This document shows, piece after piece, positions 26,114 through 35,381 of a stretch of DNA of 64,000 bases. Origin of the DNA: Acidimicrobiales bacterium (lineage in GTDB: Bacteria > Actinomycetota > Acidimicrobiia > Acidimicrobiales > SZUA-35); contig JAHDDW010000008.1 of NCBI GenBank assembly GCA_020629155.1, positions 62,001-126,000 of the forward strand, in the 5' to 3' direction. Numbering within the stretch: position 1 is the stretch's first letter; each line of letters starts with the position of its first letter. Made by a program: the position numbers and the translations under genes. The notes under the pieces are model-generated. The model made no database searches, had not been told where the DNA came from, and saw only the letters and a program-made list of their open reading frames with translations.

Positions 26114-26614
26114 ATGGCTATAGAGCTTGAATTGCTAGGGGTTAAAGTCAAAATGCCATCGAGTGCGCCTGTGCTTGTTTTGCGTGAGCGTGTAGGTTCT
26201 CGTCGGCTCTTGCCGATCTATATTGGTGGTCCCGAAGCTCATTCAATAGATTTCGCTCTTTCTGGCACAAAGATCTCTCGCCCGCTTACACATGATCTAT
26301 TGTTAAATGTTATTTCTGATCTTGGTTTTAGGCTTCAACAGGTTGAAGTGACAGAGCTTCGAGAGGGCACGTTCTATGCAGATCTGGTCGTAGTAAAAGA
26401 AACGGGTGAGGTAACTCGCATTTCAGCTCGACCTTCTGACGCTATTGCAGTGGCGTGTCGCTTGCAATGCCCAATATTTGTTGACGAAGCTGTTCTTGAC
26501 GAGGCTGGTCTTATCGAAGAAGAACCAGGTGAAGGTACAGACGAAGAAGATATGGTTCAGGAGCTTCGCAAGTTCCTAGATGAAGTGAACCCTGAAGATT
26601 TTCTTCCTGATTAA
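26114..26614 (+). CDS. Bifunctional nuclease family protein (DUF151)
   Basis: 166 residues. The core LELLGVKVKMPSSAPVLVLR, LLPIYIGGPEAHSIDFALSG and ARPSDAIAVACRLQCPIFV is the DUF151 / BFN domain, named from a plant enzyme with RNase and DNase activity; bacterial function is largely unknown. The C-terminus is acidic (EEPGEGTDEEDMVQELRKFL). It is the third gene of the gcvH-FHA-BFN run seen in many actinobacteria. Confidence 0.9.
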   Translation: MAIELELLGVKVKMPSSAPVLVLRERVGSRRLLPIYIGGPEAHSIDFALSGTKISRPLTHDLLLNVISDLGFRLQQVEVTELREGTFYADLVVVKETGEVTRISARPSDAIAVACRLQCPIFVDEAVLDEAGLIEEEPGEGTDEEDMVQELRKFLDEVNPEDFLPD

Positions 26615-26648
26615 AGCGGTGTCCCTTCAGAAAAGGCTAGATACTGCT

Positions 26649-26654
26649 TAGAAT
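26649..26654 (+). promoter_or_regulatory. -10 element of recG (leaderless)
   Basis: TAGAAT ends 6 nt before the ATG at 26661, so transcription should begin at or next to the start codon; there is no Shine-Dalgarno. Confidence 0.45.
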
Positions 26655-26660
26655 TGTGTG

Positions 26661-28835
26661 ATGGCTTCTCCGATTGATATAACAGAGCTCAAAAATATTT
26701 CTGTTGCGAAACTTAAAGGCGTAGGGGAGAAGCGATATAAGAAACTTGCTGAGATCGAAATTCGTGATCTATACGATTTGCTTACTTATTATCCGCGCCG
26801 TTATCTAGATCGTACAAAAGAGGCAGCAATTGCTGATCTTCTAGAAGGTGAAGAAGCCAGTATTTTTGTGACTGTCGACAATACAACAAGTCGGCGAGTG
26901 CGTGGCGGTAAAGTCATGGTCACCACCACAGTAAGTGACGATACTGGGTCGATGAAGCTGACGTTTTTCAACCAGCGCTGGCGTGAGCGCCAACTTAGCG
27001 AAGGCACGCAAGCCATTATCTATGGCAAATTAAGCATGTATCGTGGGCAGCGTCAAATGACAAACCCTGTTGTTGATTTGATCGGTACCCAAACAGGCAA
27101 AATAATCCCTGTGTACCCACAGTCTCAAAAAGCAAATCTACACAGCTCCAACATTTCTGAATGGGTCGCCGAAACGATGCGTCGTGTTCTGCCGCCTAAA
27201 GGGCGAGGGTTGCTTGACCCTCTTCCAGAGAATATCAAGGTCGAATACAAGCTGATTTCTCGCCAAAAAGCGTTGCAAGGTATTCATCAGCCAGAGAATA
27301 TGGGTCATGTTTCTACTGCTCGTAAACGTTTAGTTTTTGACGAGCTATTTCGGATGCAGCTTGCGTTGGTGCTTCGTAAAAGGGCGATAGAGCGAACCGA
27401 AGTTGGTGCAGCCCACAGCGTTGAAGGCCCGCTACAACAGAAGTTTCAAGCTGCGTTGCCGTTTGATTTAACAAAAGCACAAGCAAAAGCTATTGGCCAG
27501 ATCAATAGTGATCTAGCCCGTTCGGTGCCGATGCATCGTCTTTTGCAAGGCGATGTTGGAGCAGGTAAAACGCTGGTGGCTGTCGCCGCGATGTTAGCGG
27601 CAGTCGATGGCGGACATCAAGCTGCGCTAATGGCTCCAACTGAAGTACTTGCTGAGCAGCATTTTGCTGGTATTAAAAAACTGCTTGCCGATTTGACGGT
27701 TGAGGACGAAGGCTCACTTTTTGCTTCACGTCCTTTAAAAGTTGAACTGTTAAGTAATCGTGTGTCAACAGCTGAACGTAAAAGAATACTGAGTCAGCTG
27801 TTAACTGGCGATATCGATATAGCTGTCGGCACTCATGCACTGATTCAAGAAAATGTGATGTTCGCTTCGCTTGGCGTGGCAGTAATTGATGAGCAGCATC
27901 GTTTTGGTGTTGAACAGCGATCGGCGCTACGTGAACGATCATATGCCCAGGTTTCACCCGATGTCCTTGTGATGACCGCAACGCCCATACCACGAACAGC
28001 TGCGATGACAGTATATGGAGATCTTGATATCTCCACTCTTGACGAATTACCGCCAGGGCGAACCCCTATTGTGACAAGGTGGGTGAAAGCCTCAGGCACA
28101 TTAGATCAACCTGAAGAGCTAGTCGTCTCTGAAGATTTGTCGTCGATGTGGGAAGAAATCAGAGGCGAAGTTGAAAAAGGTCGTCAGATCTATATCGTTT
28201 GTCCACTTATCGACGAGTCAGAAAAGCTTGAAGTGGCTTCTGCTGAAGCGACCTTTGAGCGCTTGGCAGCTGTTGAACTTGAAGGTCTAAAACTTGGGCT
28301 ACTGCATGGTCGTTTAAAGCCAGAAGCTAAAGATGAAGTGATGAATCAGTTTCGAGCGCAATCGCTTGATGTTTTAGTGGCGACAACCGTTATCGAAGTT
28401 GGCGTTGACGTGCCGAATGCAACGGTCATGGTGATTCTAGACGCTGATCGATTCGGCATTGCGCAGCTTCATCAACTTCGAGGTCGTGTCGGACGTGGAA
28501 CGCATGCGTCACAATGTTGGCTTGTTGGTGATGCTACAACCGAAGATGGGCAGGCTCGTTTGCAGGCACTAGTCGATAGTACCGACGGTTTTGAACTCGC
28601 AGAAGTCGATCTTGATCTGCGTGGTGAAGGAACAATCTTGGGAGAGCGGCAAAAAGGCCGTAATGACCTTAAATTAGCGTCGCTGCGTCGTGATCGAAAC
28701 GTTGTTATACAAGCACGAAATTGTGCAATAGCTGTGGTCGATGCTGATCCGCAACTTGCATCGCATCAAGAGCTTGCAGTTGAACTGGCCCTTTTCCTAG
28801 AAGAGGGCGATGCCGAGTTTTTGCTAAAAAGCTAA
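26661..28835 (+). CDS. recG: ATP-dependent DNA helicase RecG
   Basis: 724 residues. The N-terminal wedge/OB domain (about 1-190) is followed by SF2 motifs: Walker A LLQGDVGAGKTLVA near 300, Walker B VIDEQHRFGVEQR near 415, motif III VMTATPIPRT, and motif VI QLRGRVGRGTHASQCWLV. RecG regresses stalled forks and processes branched DNA. The ATG at 26661 is chosen over the GTG at 26658 because of the -10 spacing. It is not followed by rsmD/coaD as in mycobacteria. Confidence 0.96.
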   Translation: MASPIDITELKNISVAKLKGVGEKRYKKLAEIEIRDLYDLLTYYPRRYLDRTKEAAIADLLEGEEASIFVTVDNTTSRRVRGGKVMVTTTVSDDTGSMKLTFFNQRWRERQLSEGTQAIIYGKLSMYRGQRQMTNPVVDLIGTQTGKIIPVYPQSQKANLHSSNISEWVAETMRRVLPPKGRGLLDPLPENIKVEYKLISRQKALQGIHQPENMGHVSTARKRLVFDELFRMQLALVLRKRAIERTEVGAAHSVEGPLQQKFQAALPFDLTKAQAKAIGQINSDLARSVPMHRLLQGDVGAGKTLVAVAAMLAAVDGGHQAALMAPTEVLAEQHFAGIKKLLADLTVEDEGSLFASRPLKVELLSNRVSTAERKRILSQLLTGDIDIAVGTHALIQENVMFASLGVAVIDEQHRFGVEQRSALRERSYAQVSPDVLVMTATPIPRTAAMTVYGDLDISTLDELPPGRTPIVTRWVKASGTLDQPEELVVSEDLSSMWEEIRGEVEKGRQIYIVCPLIDESEKLEVASAEATFERLAAVELEGLKLGLLHGRLKPEAKDEVMNQFRAQSLDVLVATTVIEVGVDVPNATVMVILDADRFGIAQLHQLRGRVGRGTHASQCWLVGDATTEDGQARLQALVDSTDGFELAEVDLDLRGEGTILGERQKGRNDLKLASLRRDRNVVIQARNCAIAVVDADPQLASHQELAVELALFLEEGDAEFLLKS

Positions 28836-28887
28836 CCAACATAGAATATAGGATAACTAGATGGTTGATTTCAAGCTGATTCAGGTT

Positions 28888-28974
28888 GTCATTGTCACGA
28901 AAGTGGGAATCTCTGCTGACAAGATCCCCGATTTCTCGGGGATGACTATCTTGGAATCAAGAGAGAGCAAAAAT
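28888..28974 (+). repeat. Interspersed repeat family B, copy 2
   Basis: 87 bp in the recG-ompA gap. Contains the hairpin ATCCCCGA-TTTC-TCGGGGAT (intact 8-bp stem) and CACGAAAGTGGGAATC. It matches the reverse complement of 14204-14290 closely. It ends in a run of A followed by short ATAG(A/G)TAG units. The rest of the 250-nt gap shows a TATAGT at 29049-29054 and nothing else recognised. Confidence 0.82.
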
Positions 28975-29086
28975 AGATAGCTAGATAGGTAGATATTCCA
29001 ACTGTGCTTAAATTATGTTGTCTGTGAAACTTTTTGCTTAAACGTAGCTATAGTTGGATCATTCTTGACCGACAAAGGTGTGGCTA

Positions 29087-30445
29087 GTGAGCGAGTTTGA
29101 CGATTTCGACGAAATAGAACAATGGCAAGGCGAAGAAGACTCTTTGGAAGAGTTCGAAATTGCTATGGAAGAGCCTGTCGAGCAGAAAAGTCGGCTTCCT
29201 TATGAATGGATAGCGCTCGGTGTTGTCGGCGTTTTGGCTGTCGGTTCTGCTATAGGCCTTGGCTACTACCTTGGCAGCTCAGACGATGATGCGAGTGTTT
29301 CAGAATCTAATCAGCAAGCTGCTTCTCAATCGGAAGAAACGCCACAAAACGTTTCAGACTCAGCTACTAGTGAAACATCTGTTTCAACTAATCGTGTAGA
29401 CCCAGCTGCTCCAAGCGTTTATACAGTCAACGAGTTTAATAATGGCGATAGCCCAGCTGCTATCGACAACAAATTAGCTGAGTCAAAAGTCGCGAAAGAT
29501 GGACAAGCGTGGATCGTCGTTAACCAAATAGACTTCGAGATGAAATTAACTGGTCAGGTTACATCCGCTGAAACAAAAGAGGCTCTAGGGAAAGCAGCAC
29601 AACAATATTTTGCTTCTTCAGTAGTAAACGAAGTAACAGTTAATGCCGAACTTGGTGAAGCTCCGTGGATCGCTAAAACACCAGAACTTTTACCGTATGT
29701 CCCGTTTAGTTTAGCTGACGGCACGATGGGGCTTGGCGCTGATGGGATGTATCTAGATGGCGATGTTGGCGATCAAGAAGGTCTTGAAAGGTTCAACGCG
29801 GCGATTAGTGCAACAGAGATACCTGTTGTAGAGAATAAAGTTGCGGTCCAAAATTTTGAGCGTCCTTTGATAGAAATTGCTATGAAAGATAGAGTTTTAA
29901 CTATCGGTGGGGCTATGCCTTCTCAGCGTGCAATAGACAAGATTGAAGAAGGTGCTAAAGAAGTTTTCGGCGAAAATGTTACAGTCGAAATGGAAATCGA
30001 TCCTAATAGAAATGCTACGTACCCTATAGCAATTATGGGAAATATTCTGAGCGTATTTAAGCCATTAGAAAATGAAGAATTTGCACTTGGTTTAAATAAC
30101 AATAATTTTTATACAGAAGTGGACGACGGTATCGCATTCGAACCTGCTTCTTCTGAATTGAACGAAACAGGCTCTGCTTTCTTAACAGGGTTTGCTGTGC
30201 TGTTGACCCCTCTTGAGGTGAAAGTTAATTTGCAAGGGCATACCGACAACGTAGGCGATGAAGAATTTAACAAAACGTTAGGTGAGCAGCGAGCTCAAAA
30301 AGTAGCTGATTTTCTTGTAAGTAAAGGTTTGCCTGAATCTAAAATAGGTACGATCGAGGGCATTGGCGAAAGCGATCCTATTGAACCCAATGACACCGCA
30401 GAAGGTCGGGCGAAGAATCGTCGAGTGTCTGTTCGGGTTAGGTAA
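29087..30445 (+). CDS. Membrane-anchored OmpA/MotB-family C-terminal domain protein
   Basis: About 452 residues from GTG 29087, chosen because AAAGGTG lies 6 nt upstream (a GTG at 29078 is within that site). The order is an acidic cytoplasmic N-terminus (about 45 residues), one membrane helix (WIALGVVGVLAVGSAIGLGY), a Ser/Glu/Gln-rich linker, two BON-like segments (about 140-310), and a C-terminal OmpA-like peptidoglycan-binding domain with LQGHTDNVGDEEFNKTLGEQ and AKNRRVSVRVR. It tethers the membrane to the wall in a Gram-positive-type envelope. Partner is unknown; it is similar in layout to mycobacterial ArfA (OmpATb). Confidence 0.87.
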   Translation: MSEFDDFDEIEQWQGEEDSLEEFEIAMEEPVEQKSRLPYEWIALGVVGVLAVGSAIGLGYYLGSSDDDASVSESNQQAASQSEETPQNVSDSATSETSVSTNRVDPAAPSVYTVNEFNNGDSPAAIDNKLAESKVAKDGQAWIVVNQIDFEMKLTGQVTSAETKEALGKAAQQYFASSVVNEVTVNAELGEAPWIAKTPELLPYVPFSLADGTMGLGADGMYLDGDVGDQEGLERFNAAISATEIPVVENKVAVQNFERPLIEIAMKDRVLTIGGAMPSQRAIDKIEEGAKEVFGENVTVEMEIDPNRNATYPIAIMGNILSVFKPLENEEFALGLNNNNFYTEVDDGIAFEPASSELNETGSAFLTGFAVLLTPLEVKVNLQGHTDNVGDEEFNKTLGEQRAQKVADFLVSKGLPESKIGTIEGIGESDPIEPNDTAEGRAKNRRVSVRVR

Positions 30446-30558
30446 AGCATACGTTCGCCTTTCGTATGTGTAAAGATATGGCTGATGAATTGCTGGACTA
30501 TGTTCTATTCTGGTGTTCTTTGTCGATAGTCTAGGGAACGTCTGTGAGGAGAACGTTA

Positions 30559-31758
30559 ATGCTTGAAAAACTTGATCTTTTGCCACCTGATCCTATCCTG
30601 GGTTTAAGCGCAGAATTTAAAGAAGATGCAAGGCCTTTTAAGGTTAATTTAGGCGTTGGAGTCTATAAAAATGATGCTGGGGTGACACCTATCTTTGATG
30701 CTGTCAAACAAGCAGAAAAAGCGCTACTTGAGAAGCAAACAACGAAAGCGTATATCGGGCAAGCTGGCGATCCTCAATTTCTCGAAGGTATTACAGAACT
30801 TCTTCTTGGTGAAGAATTAAAAGAATCTTTAGCTGGTCGTGTTTCTGCAGCAATGACACCTGGAGGTTCTGGGGCTCTGCGAATGCTTGCTGGCATGATA
30901 GTTAAAACAGGCGCAAACCCAACTGTTTGGGTGAGTGACCCTACATGGGGTAATCATTTTCCTTTGCTTGAAAGTGCTGGTTTGCAACTGAAAAAATATC
31001 CGTATTACAGCTTCGAAACCGGTGTCGTCGATTTCGAGGCGATGCTTGCGGCTTTGCAACAGGTTGCTGCTGGCGATATTGTTTTGTTGCATGGCTGCTG
31101 TCATAACCCTACAGGCGCTGATTTGTCGGTTGAGCAGTGGAATCAGATTATAGCTTTAGCGAAAGAAAAGCGATTTGTTCCATTTATCGATACCGCATAT
31201 CAAGGTTTTAGCGAATCGCTTGACGCTGACGCTTATGGCCTGCGTGTAGCTGCTGCAGAATTGCCAGAGGTTCTTGTTGCAAGTTCTTGTTCTAAGAATT
31301 TTGGTGTTTATCGCGAACGTGCTGGCATGGTTCTTGTTATCGGTGCTGACGAAGCAAAGTCGAAAGCAGCGCTCAGCCATATTCTCGTAACTGCTAGACG
31401 GACCTATAGCATGTCGTCCTATCATGGCCCAGCTATTGTTGGCGAAGTACTTAACACTCCTGCACTCAAAACACTTTGGGAGCAAGAATTAGCTGAGGCT
31501 CGTACAAGGATCAACGGGTTGCGCACGGATTTGGCTGCCAAGCTTAATAAAGGGCAAAGTAAAAAAGATTTCAGCTTTATCGATGGAAATAGTGGGATGT
31601 TCTCGTTTCTTGGTCTTTCAGCTGATCAGGCGCAAACTTTGCGTCGAGAACATGCTGTCTATATTCTAAATAGTTCTCGTATCAATATTGCAGGTCTTTC
31701 GTCTGAGAACCTTGATCAAGTAGTTGAAGCGATAAGTAAAGTTATCAATAAAGTTTGA
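30559..31758 (+). CDS. Class I aminotransferase, aspartate/aromatic type (AspC/TyrB)
   Basis: 399 residues from ATG 30559 (GAGGAG 7 nt upstream; the GTG at 30544 is rejected). MLEKLDLLPPDPILGLS and VNLGVGVYKNDAGVTPIF are the AspC/TyrB opener, HGCCHNPTGADLSVEQW the substrate-binding loop, and SCSKNFGVYRERAG carries the PLP lysine. It interconverts aspartate or aromatic amino acids with their 2-oxo acids. This subgroup (Ialpha-type of E. coli/eukaryotes) is less common in actinobacteria than Igamma/Ibeta forms, so horizontal acquisition is possible. Confidence 0.93.
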   Translation: MLEKLDLLPPDPILGLSAEFKEDARPFKVNLGVGVYKNDAGVTPIFDAVKQAEKALLEKQTTKAYIGQAGDPQFLEGITELLLGEELKESLAGRVSAAMTPGGSGALRMLAGMIVKTGANPTVWVSDPTWGNHFPLLESAGLQLKKYPYYSFETGVVDFEAMLAALQQVAAGDIVLLHGCCHNPTGADLSVEQWNQIIALAKEKRFVPFIDTAYQGFSESLDADAYGLRVAAAELPEVLVASSCSKNFGVYRERAGMVLVIGADEAKSKAALSHILVTARRTYSMSSYHGPAIVGEVLNTPALKTLWEQELAEARTRINGLRTDLAAKLNKGQSKKDFSFIDGNSGMFSFLGLSADQAQTLRREHAVYILNSSRINIAGLSSENLDQVVEAISKVINKV

Positions 31759-31815
31759 CTCTTTCTCATCTTGTCTTGATGCGATTGTCATAAGGGTGAC
31801 TAAAATGGCGAACTA

Positions 31816-32985
31816 ATGGCAAGCATATTCGACAATGTCGATTCGATAATCTCGGATCTTTGCAGAAAAAGTGAACAAACTTCGCAATGTCTGAATTGGG
31901 GAGAACGCAATTTTACCGAACCGCTTGGAGTGTATCTTTCTTCAATCGCTGAATCGGCAGCGTTGCACGAAAGAGGCCAGGCTATTCTCTTAAAGAATGT
32001 CGAAAGGTTATTGACAAACCGTCTTCTTTTACAGCGGAGCGTTGAAACATCGCCGCTTCTTGAGAAAATAGAAAGTCCAGTATTTATTGTTGGTATGCCA
32101 AGAACTGGATCGACGTTGCTGCATAACCTTCTAGCTTGCGACAGTGAAACTCGTACATTGAAATATTATGAAGGGTTACGCCCGGTTCCTTTAGACGCAG
32201 AAACTTCGAAAGAAGCTAGAGTGAAAGCGGCTGCACGACAAATCAAGATTCTGAATCGTACAGTTCCAGGCTTCGCAGCTATACATGCTGTTACAGCCGA
32301 TGGTCCTGAGGAATGCCAAACAGTATTGGAAAACTCTTTTGTCGATTCTATTTTTGAAGTTCGTGCGAACATTCCTACCTACTCGCGATGGCTCGAAAAA
32401 AATGAGAACACGGTTTGTTACTACGAAGAGTTTCGTGAGATCTTACAAATTCTAGGAACCAATGGGAAGGACCGATGGGTGTGTAAATCGCCTCGCCACA
32501 TGATGTGTCTAGAAAGCCTAGTTCACGTTTTTCCAGACGCAAAAATAATTTGGACACACAGAAACCCTCTTCATGTTTTGCCATCAATTTCTAGTTTCTC
32601 AGAAGTAATTCAGCGTGTAGGCTCTGATCAGGTTGACCCAGTTGCACTAGGTCAGTTCTGGTTGAATCGACTTGCCAAAGGGATAGAAAAGGCCAAAAAG
32701 TTTAGAGCTACAGATGATCCTGCGCGCTATATCGATGTGCAATATAGCGAACTAGTAGCGGACCCAAAAAAGACTGTCAAAGAAATTTATGCACAGTTTA
32801 AGATTTCATATCCTGTTGATCTCACTAGGGCGATGACAAAGTGGCTTGCCGAAAATCCAAAAAATAAGCACGGAAAACACGCCTACACCTTAGAGCACTA
32901 TGGACTCAGCGCAGAGCAGATACATGAGCGGCTAGCGTTTATCTCAGATGATGAGCGAAGTATCTATTTAGATGACAGAGGTTGA
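31816..32985 (+). CDS. PAPS-dependent sulfotransferase family protein
   Basis: 389 residues. The 5'-phosphosulfate-binding motif is PVFIVGMPRTGSTLLHNLLA near residue 92 and the 3'-phosphate region IIWTHRNPLHVLPSISSF near residue 250. It matches the sulfotransferase_3 type common in marine and mycobacterial genomes, acting on lipids or hydroxylated small molecules. TAAAAT lies 9 nt before the ATG. It is followed by a DUF1254/1214 gene only 1 nt after its stop, indicating a two-gene operon. Confidence 0.87.
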   Translation: MASIFDNVDSIISDLCRKSEQTSQCLNWGERNFTEPLGVYLSSIAESAALHERGQAILLKNVERLLTNRLLLQRSVETSPLLEKIESPVFIVGMPRTGSTLLHNLLACDSETRTLKYYEGLRPVPLDAETSKEARVKAAARQIKILNRTVPGFAAIHAVTADGPEECQTVLENSFVDSIFEVRANIPTYSRWLEKNENTVCYYEEFREILQILGTNGKDRWVCKSPRHMMCLESLVHVFPDAKIIWTHRNPLHVLPSISSFSEVIQRVGSDQVDPVALGQFWLNRLAKGIEKAKKFRATDDPARYIDVQYSELVADPKKTVKEIYAQFKISYPVDLTRAMTKWLAENPKNKHGKHAYTLEHYGLSAEQIHERLAFISDDERSIYLDDRG

Positions 32986-32986
32986 G

Positions 32987-33925
32987 ATGACAAACGAATC
33001 GCTACTTGTGACGCAAGAGAACTTTGCAAAAGTGGAAACAGCGCGTATGTTCAGACGTTTAGCCAAAATGCCTTTGAACGTTGTGTACCATCGACGCGAA
33101 GCCACAAAAATCAGTCAACAAAATGTTATTAGGATGAATAGAGACACGCTATATAGTCGTGCTCTCATAGATCTGAGCGAAGGCGCCACGGTGCACGTGC
33201 CAGACGCTAAAGGTCGCTATATGACGGTCGCAATCATAAATGAAGACCACTATGTCTATCGTGTGATTTCCGAAGCTGGTACGTATAGCCTTAGAAGCGA
33301 AGAAGTAGGCTCAACGTATGCTTTAGTAATTATCCGTTTCTTTTTCGACCCCAGAGACGCAAATGACCTAGCTGAGGTTCATGTTCTACAAGATCAGCTG
33401 CAAATTGAAGCGGAAACTGCTCAACCTTATGAGCCCCTTTCTTACGACACTGTAAGTTACAAAGCTTTACATAGAGAGGCAACTGCGCTTGGAGAAACGA
33501 TTTATGACACTGTGGGAATGTTTGGCGCAAAGCAAGATGTAGACCCATTGCGCCACTTCGTAGGCGCAGCAGTTGGTTGGGGAGGGCTTCCTTCAAATGA
33601 AGCCTTCTATGTTTTTGATGCGCATTCGAGAAAAGCTGTTGCCCATAGCATAGATCTACGTGGTGCGCCTGTAGATGCATTTTGGTCGATCACTATTTAC
33701 AACGAGTCAGGGTTTTTGCGAGAGAACGCTGAGAATTCCTACAGCTTAAATAGTGTAACAACAGACCCGACAGCTCCGATATATCTTGCAGATAATAACG
33801 AAGCAGGTTACAAAAACTATCTTCATATTTTTGACCGATGGAACTATGTCTTGCGTTTCTACCGTCCGCGCCCTGAAATACTTGACGGAACATGGCAGCC
33901 GCCAGAGATGCAGCAGGTTAGCTAG
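32987..33925 (+). CDS. DUF1254/DUF1214-type protein
   Basis: About 312 residues from ATG 32987 (GAGG 5 nt upstream, inside the sulfotransferase stop region). The N-terminal half (VIRMNRDTLYSRALIDLSEG, MTVAIINEDHYVYRVI) is DUF1254-like and the C-terminal half (LRGAPVDAFWSITIYNESGF, NYLHIFDRWNYVLRFYRPR) is DUF1214. Fused DUF1254-DUF1214 proteins are widespread, usually exported, and of unknown function; this one has no signal peptide. Coupling with a sulfotransferase suggests a role on the same substrate, but that is inference. Confidence 0.85.
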   Translation: MTNESLLVTQENFAKVETARMFRRLAKMPLNVVYHRREATKISQQNVIRMNRDTLYSRALIDLSEGATVHVPDAKGRYMTVAIINEDHYVYRVISEAGTYSLRSEEVGSTYALVIIRFFFDPRDANDLAEVHVLQDQLQIEAETAQPYEPLSYDTVSYKALHREATALGETIYDTVGMFGAKQDVDPLRHFVGAAVGWGGLPSNEAFYVFDAHSRKAVAHSIDLRGAPVDAFWSITIYNESGFLRENAENSYSLNSVTTDPTAPIYLADNNEAGYKNYLHIFDRWNYVLRFYRPRPEILDGTWQPPEMQQVS

Positions 33926-33952
33926 CGCTTTACCTAAAACAGTTTGATTTTG

Positions 33953-35221
33953 TTACATCAACGGTTGAAGAACTTCTGGTATAGCGATGGTACCATCGGG
34001 TTGCTGATAATTTTCGATGATCGCAATGAGCGTCCTGTCGGCAATTGCAGTTGCATCGTTGGTGTATGCTACCTTTTTATTTCCATCAGCATCTTTGTAT
34101 TTAGTTTGCAGCCCCCGTGCCTGGTAGTCACCCATCAAATCGGCAGAGTGCGTTTCGCGATATTTTTGTTGCCCTGGCATCCAAGTTTCAATATCGACGC
34201 CGCGTTGATTCGGGCCACCCATATCGAATGTGCATTTCAAAACTACCTGGTAGGGGAGGCCAAGTTGGGCCATCAAATATTCTTGCACCGCAATCATAAA
34301 TTCGTGTTCAGCCCGTGAGGTTTCTTCATCGGTGAAAGATTCCATCTCTAGCTTATTGAATTGGTGCACACGCAATATTCCTCTTGTGTCGGCACCAGCA
34401 GAGCCTACTTCACGGCGAAATGCTGGTGAGTAGCCAACGAAACGTATTGGCAGCTGCTCATGCTCTAACGTTTCGCCTTTGTAATAGGCACAAAGTGAAT
34501 GTTCTGCTGAACCGATAAGCCACAAATCGTCGTCTGCCAGTTTAAAGGTAACATCATTAGGTTTGAGACGGCCAGTTGCTTTATATGCTTCGGTACGCAT
34601 CATTACTGGAGGTAACATCGCGGTGAATGGCTTCGGGTCGATGTCTAGCCCAGCGTCACTGATAATGCCAGCAATCACTTCAGGGTCGCTCAGCTGTTGC
34701 ATCCCCCAGTACATAAGCGCCATTTCAAGTTTGGCTACCAGGCCTTGGATGAAAGCAAACCGTGCGCCACTAATGCGGGCGGCTCGTTCTTGATCAATAT
34801 AATTTGTTAACTCCCAATGAGGTTTAGGTTCAAAATCGAAGTTTGGTTTCGTGCCGCACTGGCGAAGAACTTGGTTGTCGTCTTCACTAGACCCAACAGG
34901 GGTGTCGTGCGAAGGCACATTTGGGATTTCATAGAGCAGCTTGCTATAGGTTTCGTTTATGGATGCAAGTTCTGCTTCAACTGTTGCGATTTGTTCTTTA
35001 AGCTCTTTGCCTTTAGCGATTTGTTCCTCGCTAGGGCGGCCCTGTTTCATAGACTTAGCGTGTTCGTTACGTTGCTGGCGAAGAGTGTCAGCTTGTGCGA
35101 TCTGCGACCTTCGTTTATCGTCGAGGGAAACAAGTTCAGCGATCGAAACGCTTGATCCTTTGTCAGTGGCTGCTTTTTGCACTAGCTCTTGATTTTCTCG
35201 AATAAATTGAATGTCCAACAT
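33953..35221 (-). CDS. serS: Seryl-tRNA synthetase
   Basis: About 422 residues starting at ATG 35221 (MLDIQFIRENQELVQ); the frame extends to 35287 but the extra residues do not fit the family. N-terminal coiled-coil arm (about 28-105) for tRNA-Ser binding, then class II motifs 2 (GYSPAFRREVGSAGADTRGI) and 3 (AIADRTLIAIIENYQQPDGT). TATACT lies 8 nt before the ATG, no Shine-Dalgarno. Motif 1 region is ALMYWGMQQLSDPE, less typical, as in the subgroup with a short motif 1. Single gene. Confidence 0.95.
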   Translation of the reverse strand: MLDIQFIRENQELVQKAATDKGSSVSIAELVSLDDKRRSQIAQADTLRQQRNEHAKSMKQGRPSEEQIAKGKELKEQIATVEAELASINETYSKLLYEIPNVPSHDTPVGSSEDDNQVLRQCGTKPNFDFEPKPHWELTNYIDQERAARISGARFAFIQGLVAKLEMALMYWGMQQLSDPEVIAGIISDAGLDIDPKPFTAMLPPVMMRTEAYKATGRLKPNDVTFKLADDDLWLIGSAEHSLCAYYKGETLEHEQLPIRFVGYSPAFRREVGSAGADTRGILRVHQFNKLEMESFTDEETSRAEHEFMIAVQEYLMAQLGLPYQVVLKCTFDMGGPNQRGVDIETWMPGQQKYRETHSADLMGDYQARGLQTKYKDADGNKKVAYTNDATAIADRTLIAIIENYQQPDGTIAIPEVLQPLM

Positions 35222-35381
35222 AGAGCTTGAGTATAGCCGCCTTGGTAAGAACGCATCTCTTATTTGAAGTGCAAACTTGACTAACAATTTGGCAAACTGC
35301 CATAGTTATTTGGAGGTTAGATCAAATAGCGTGAGTAACATTAAACTGTGAAGTCAGCCTTGTCTACTCTGGAGTTACTAC

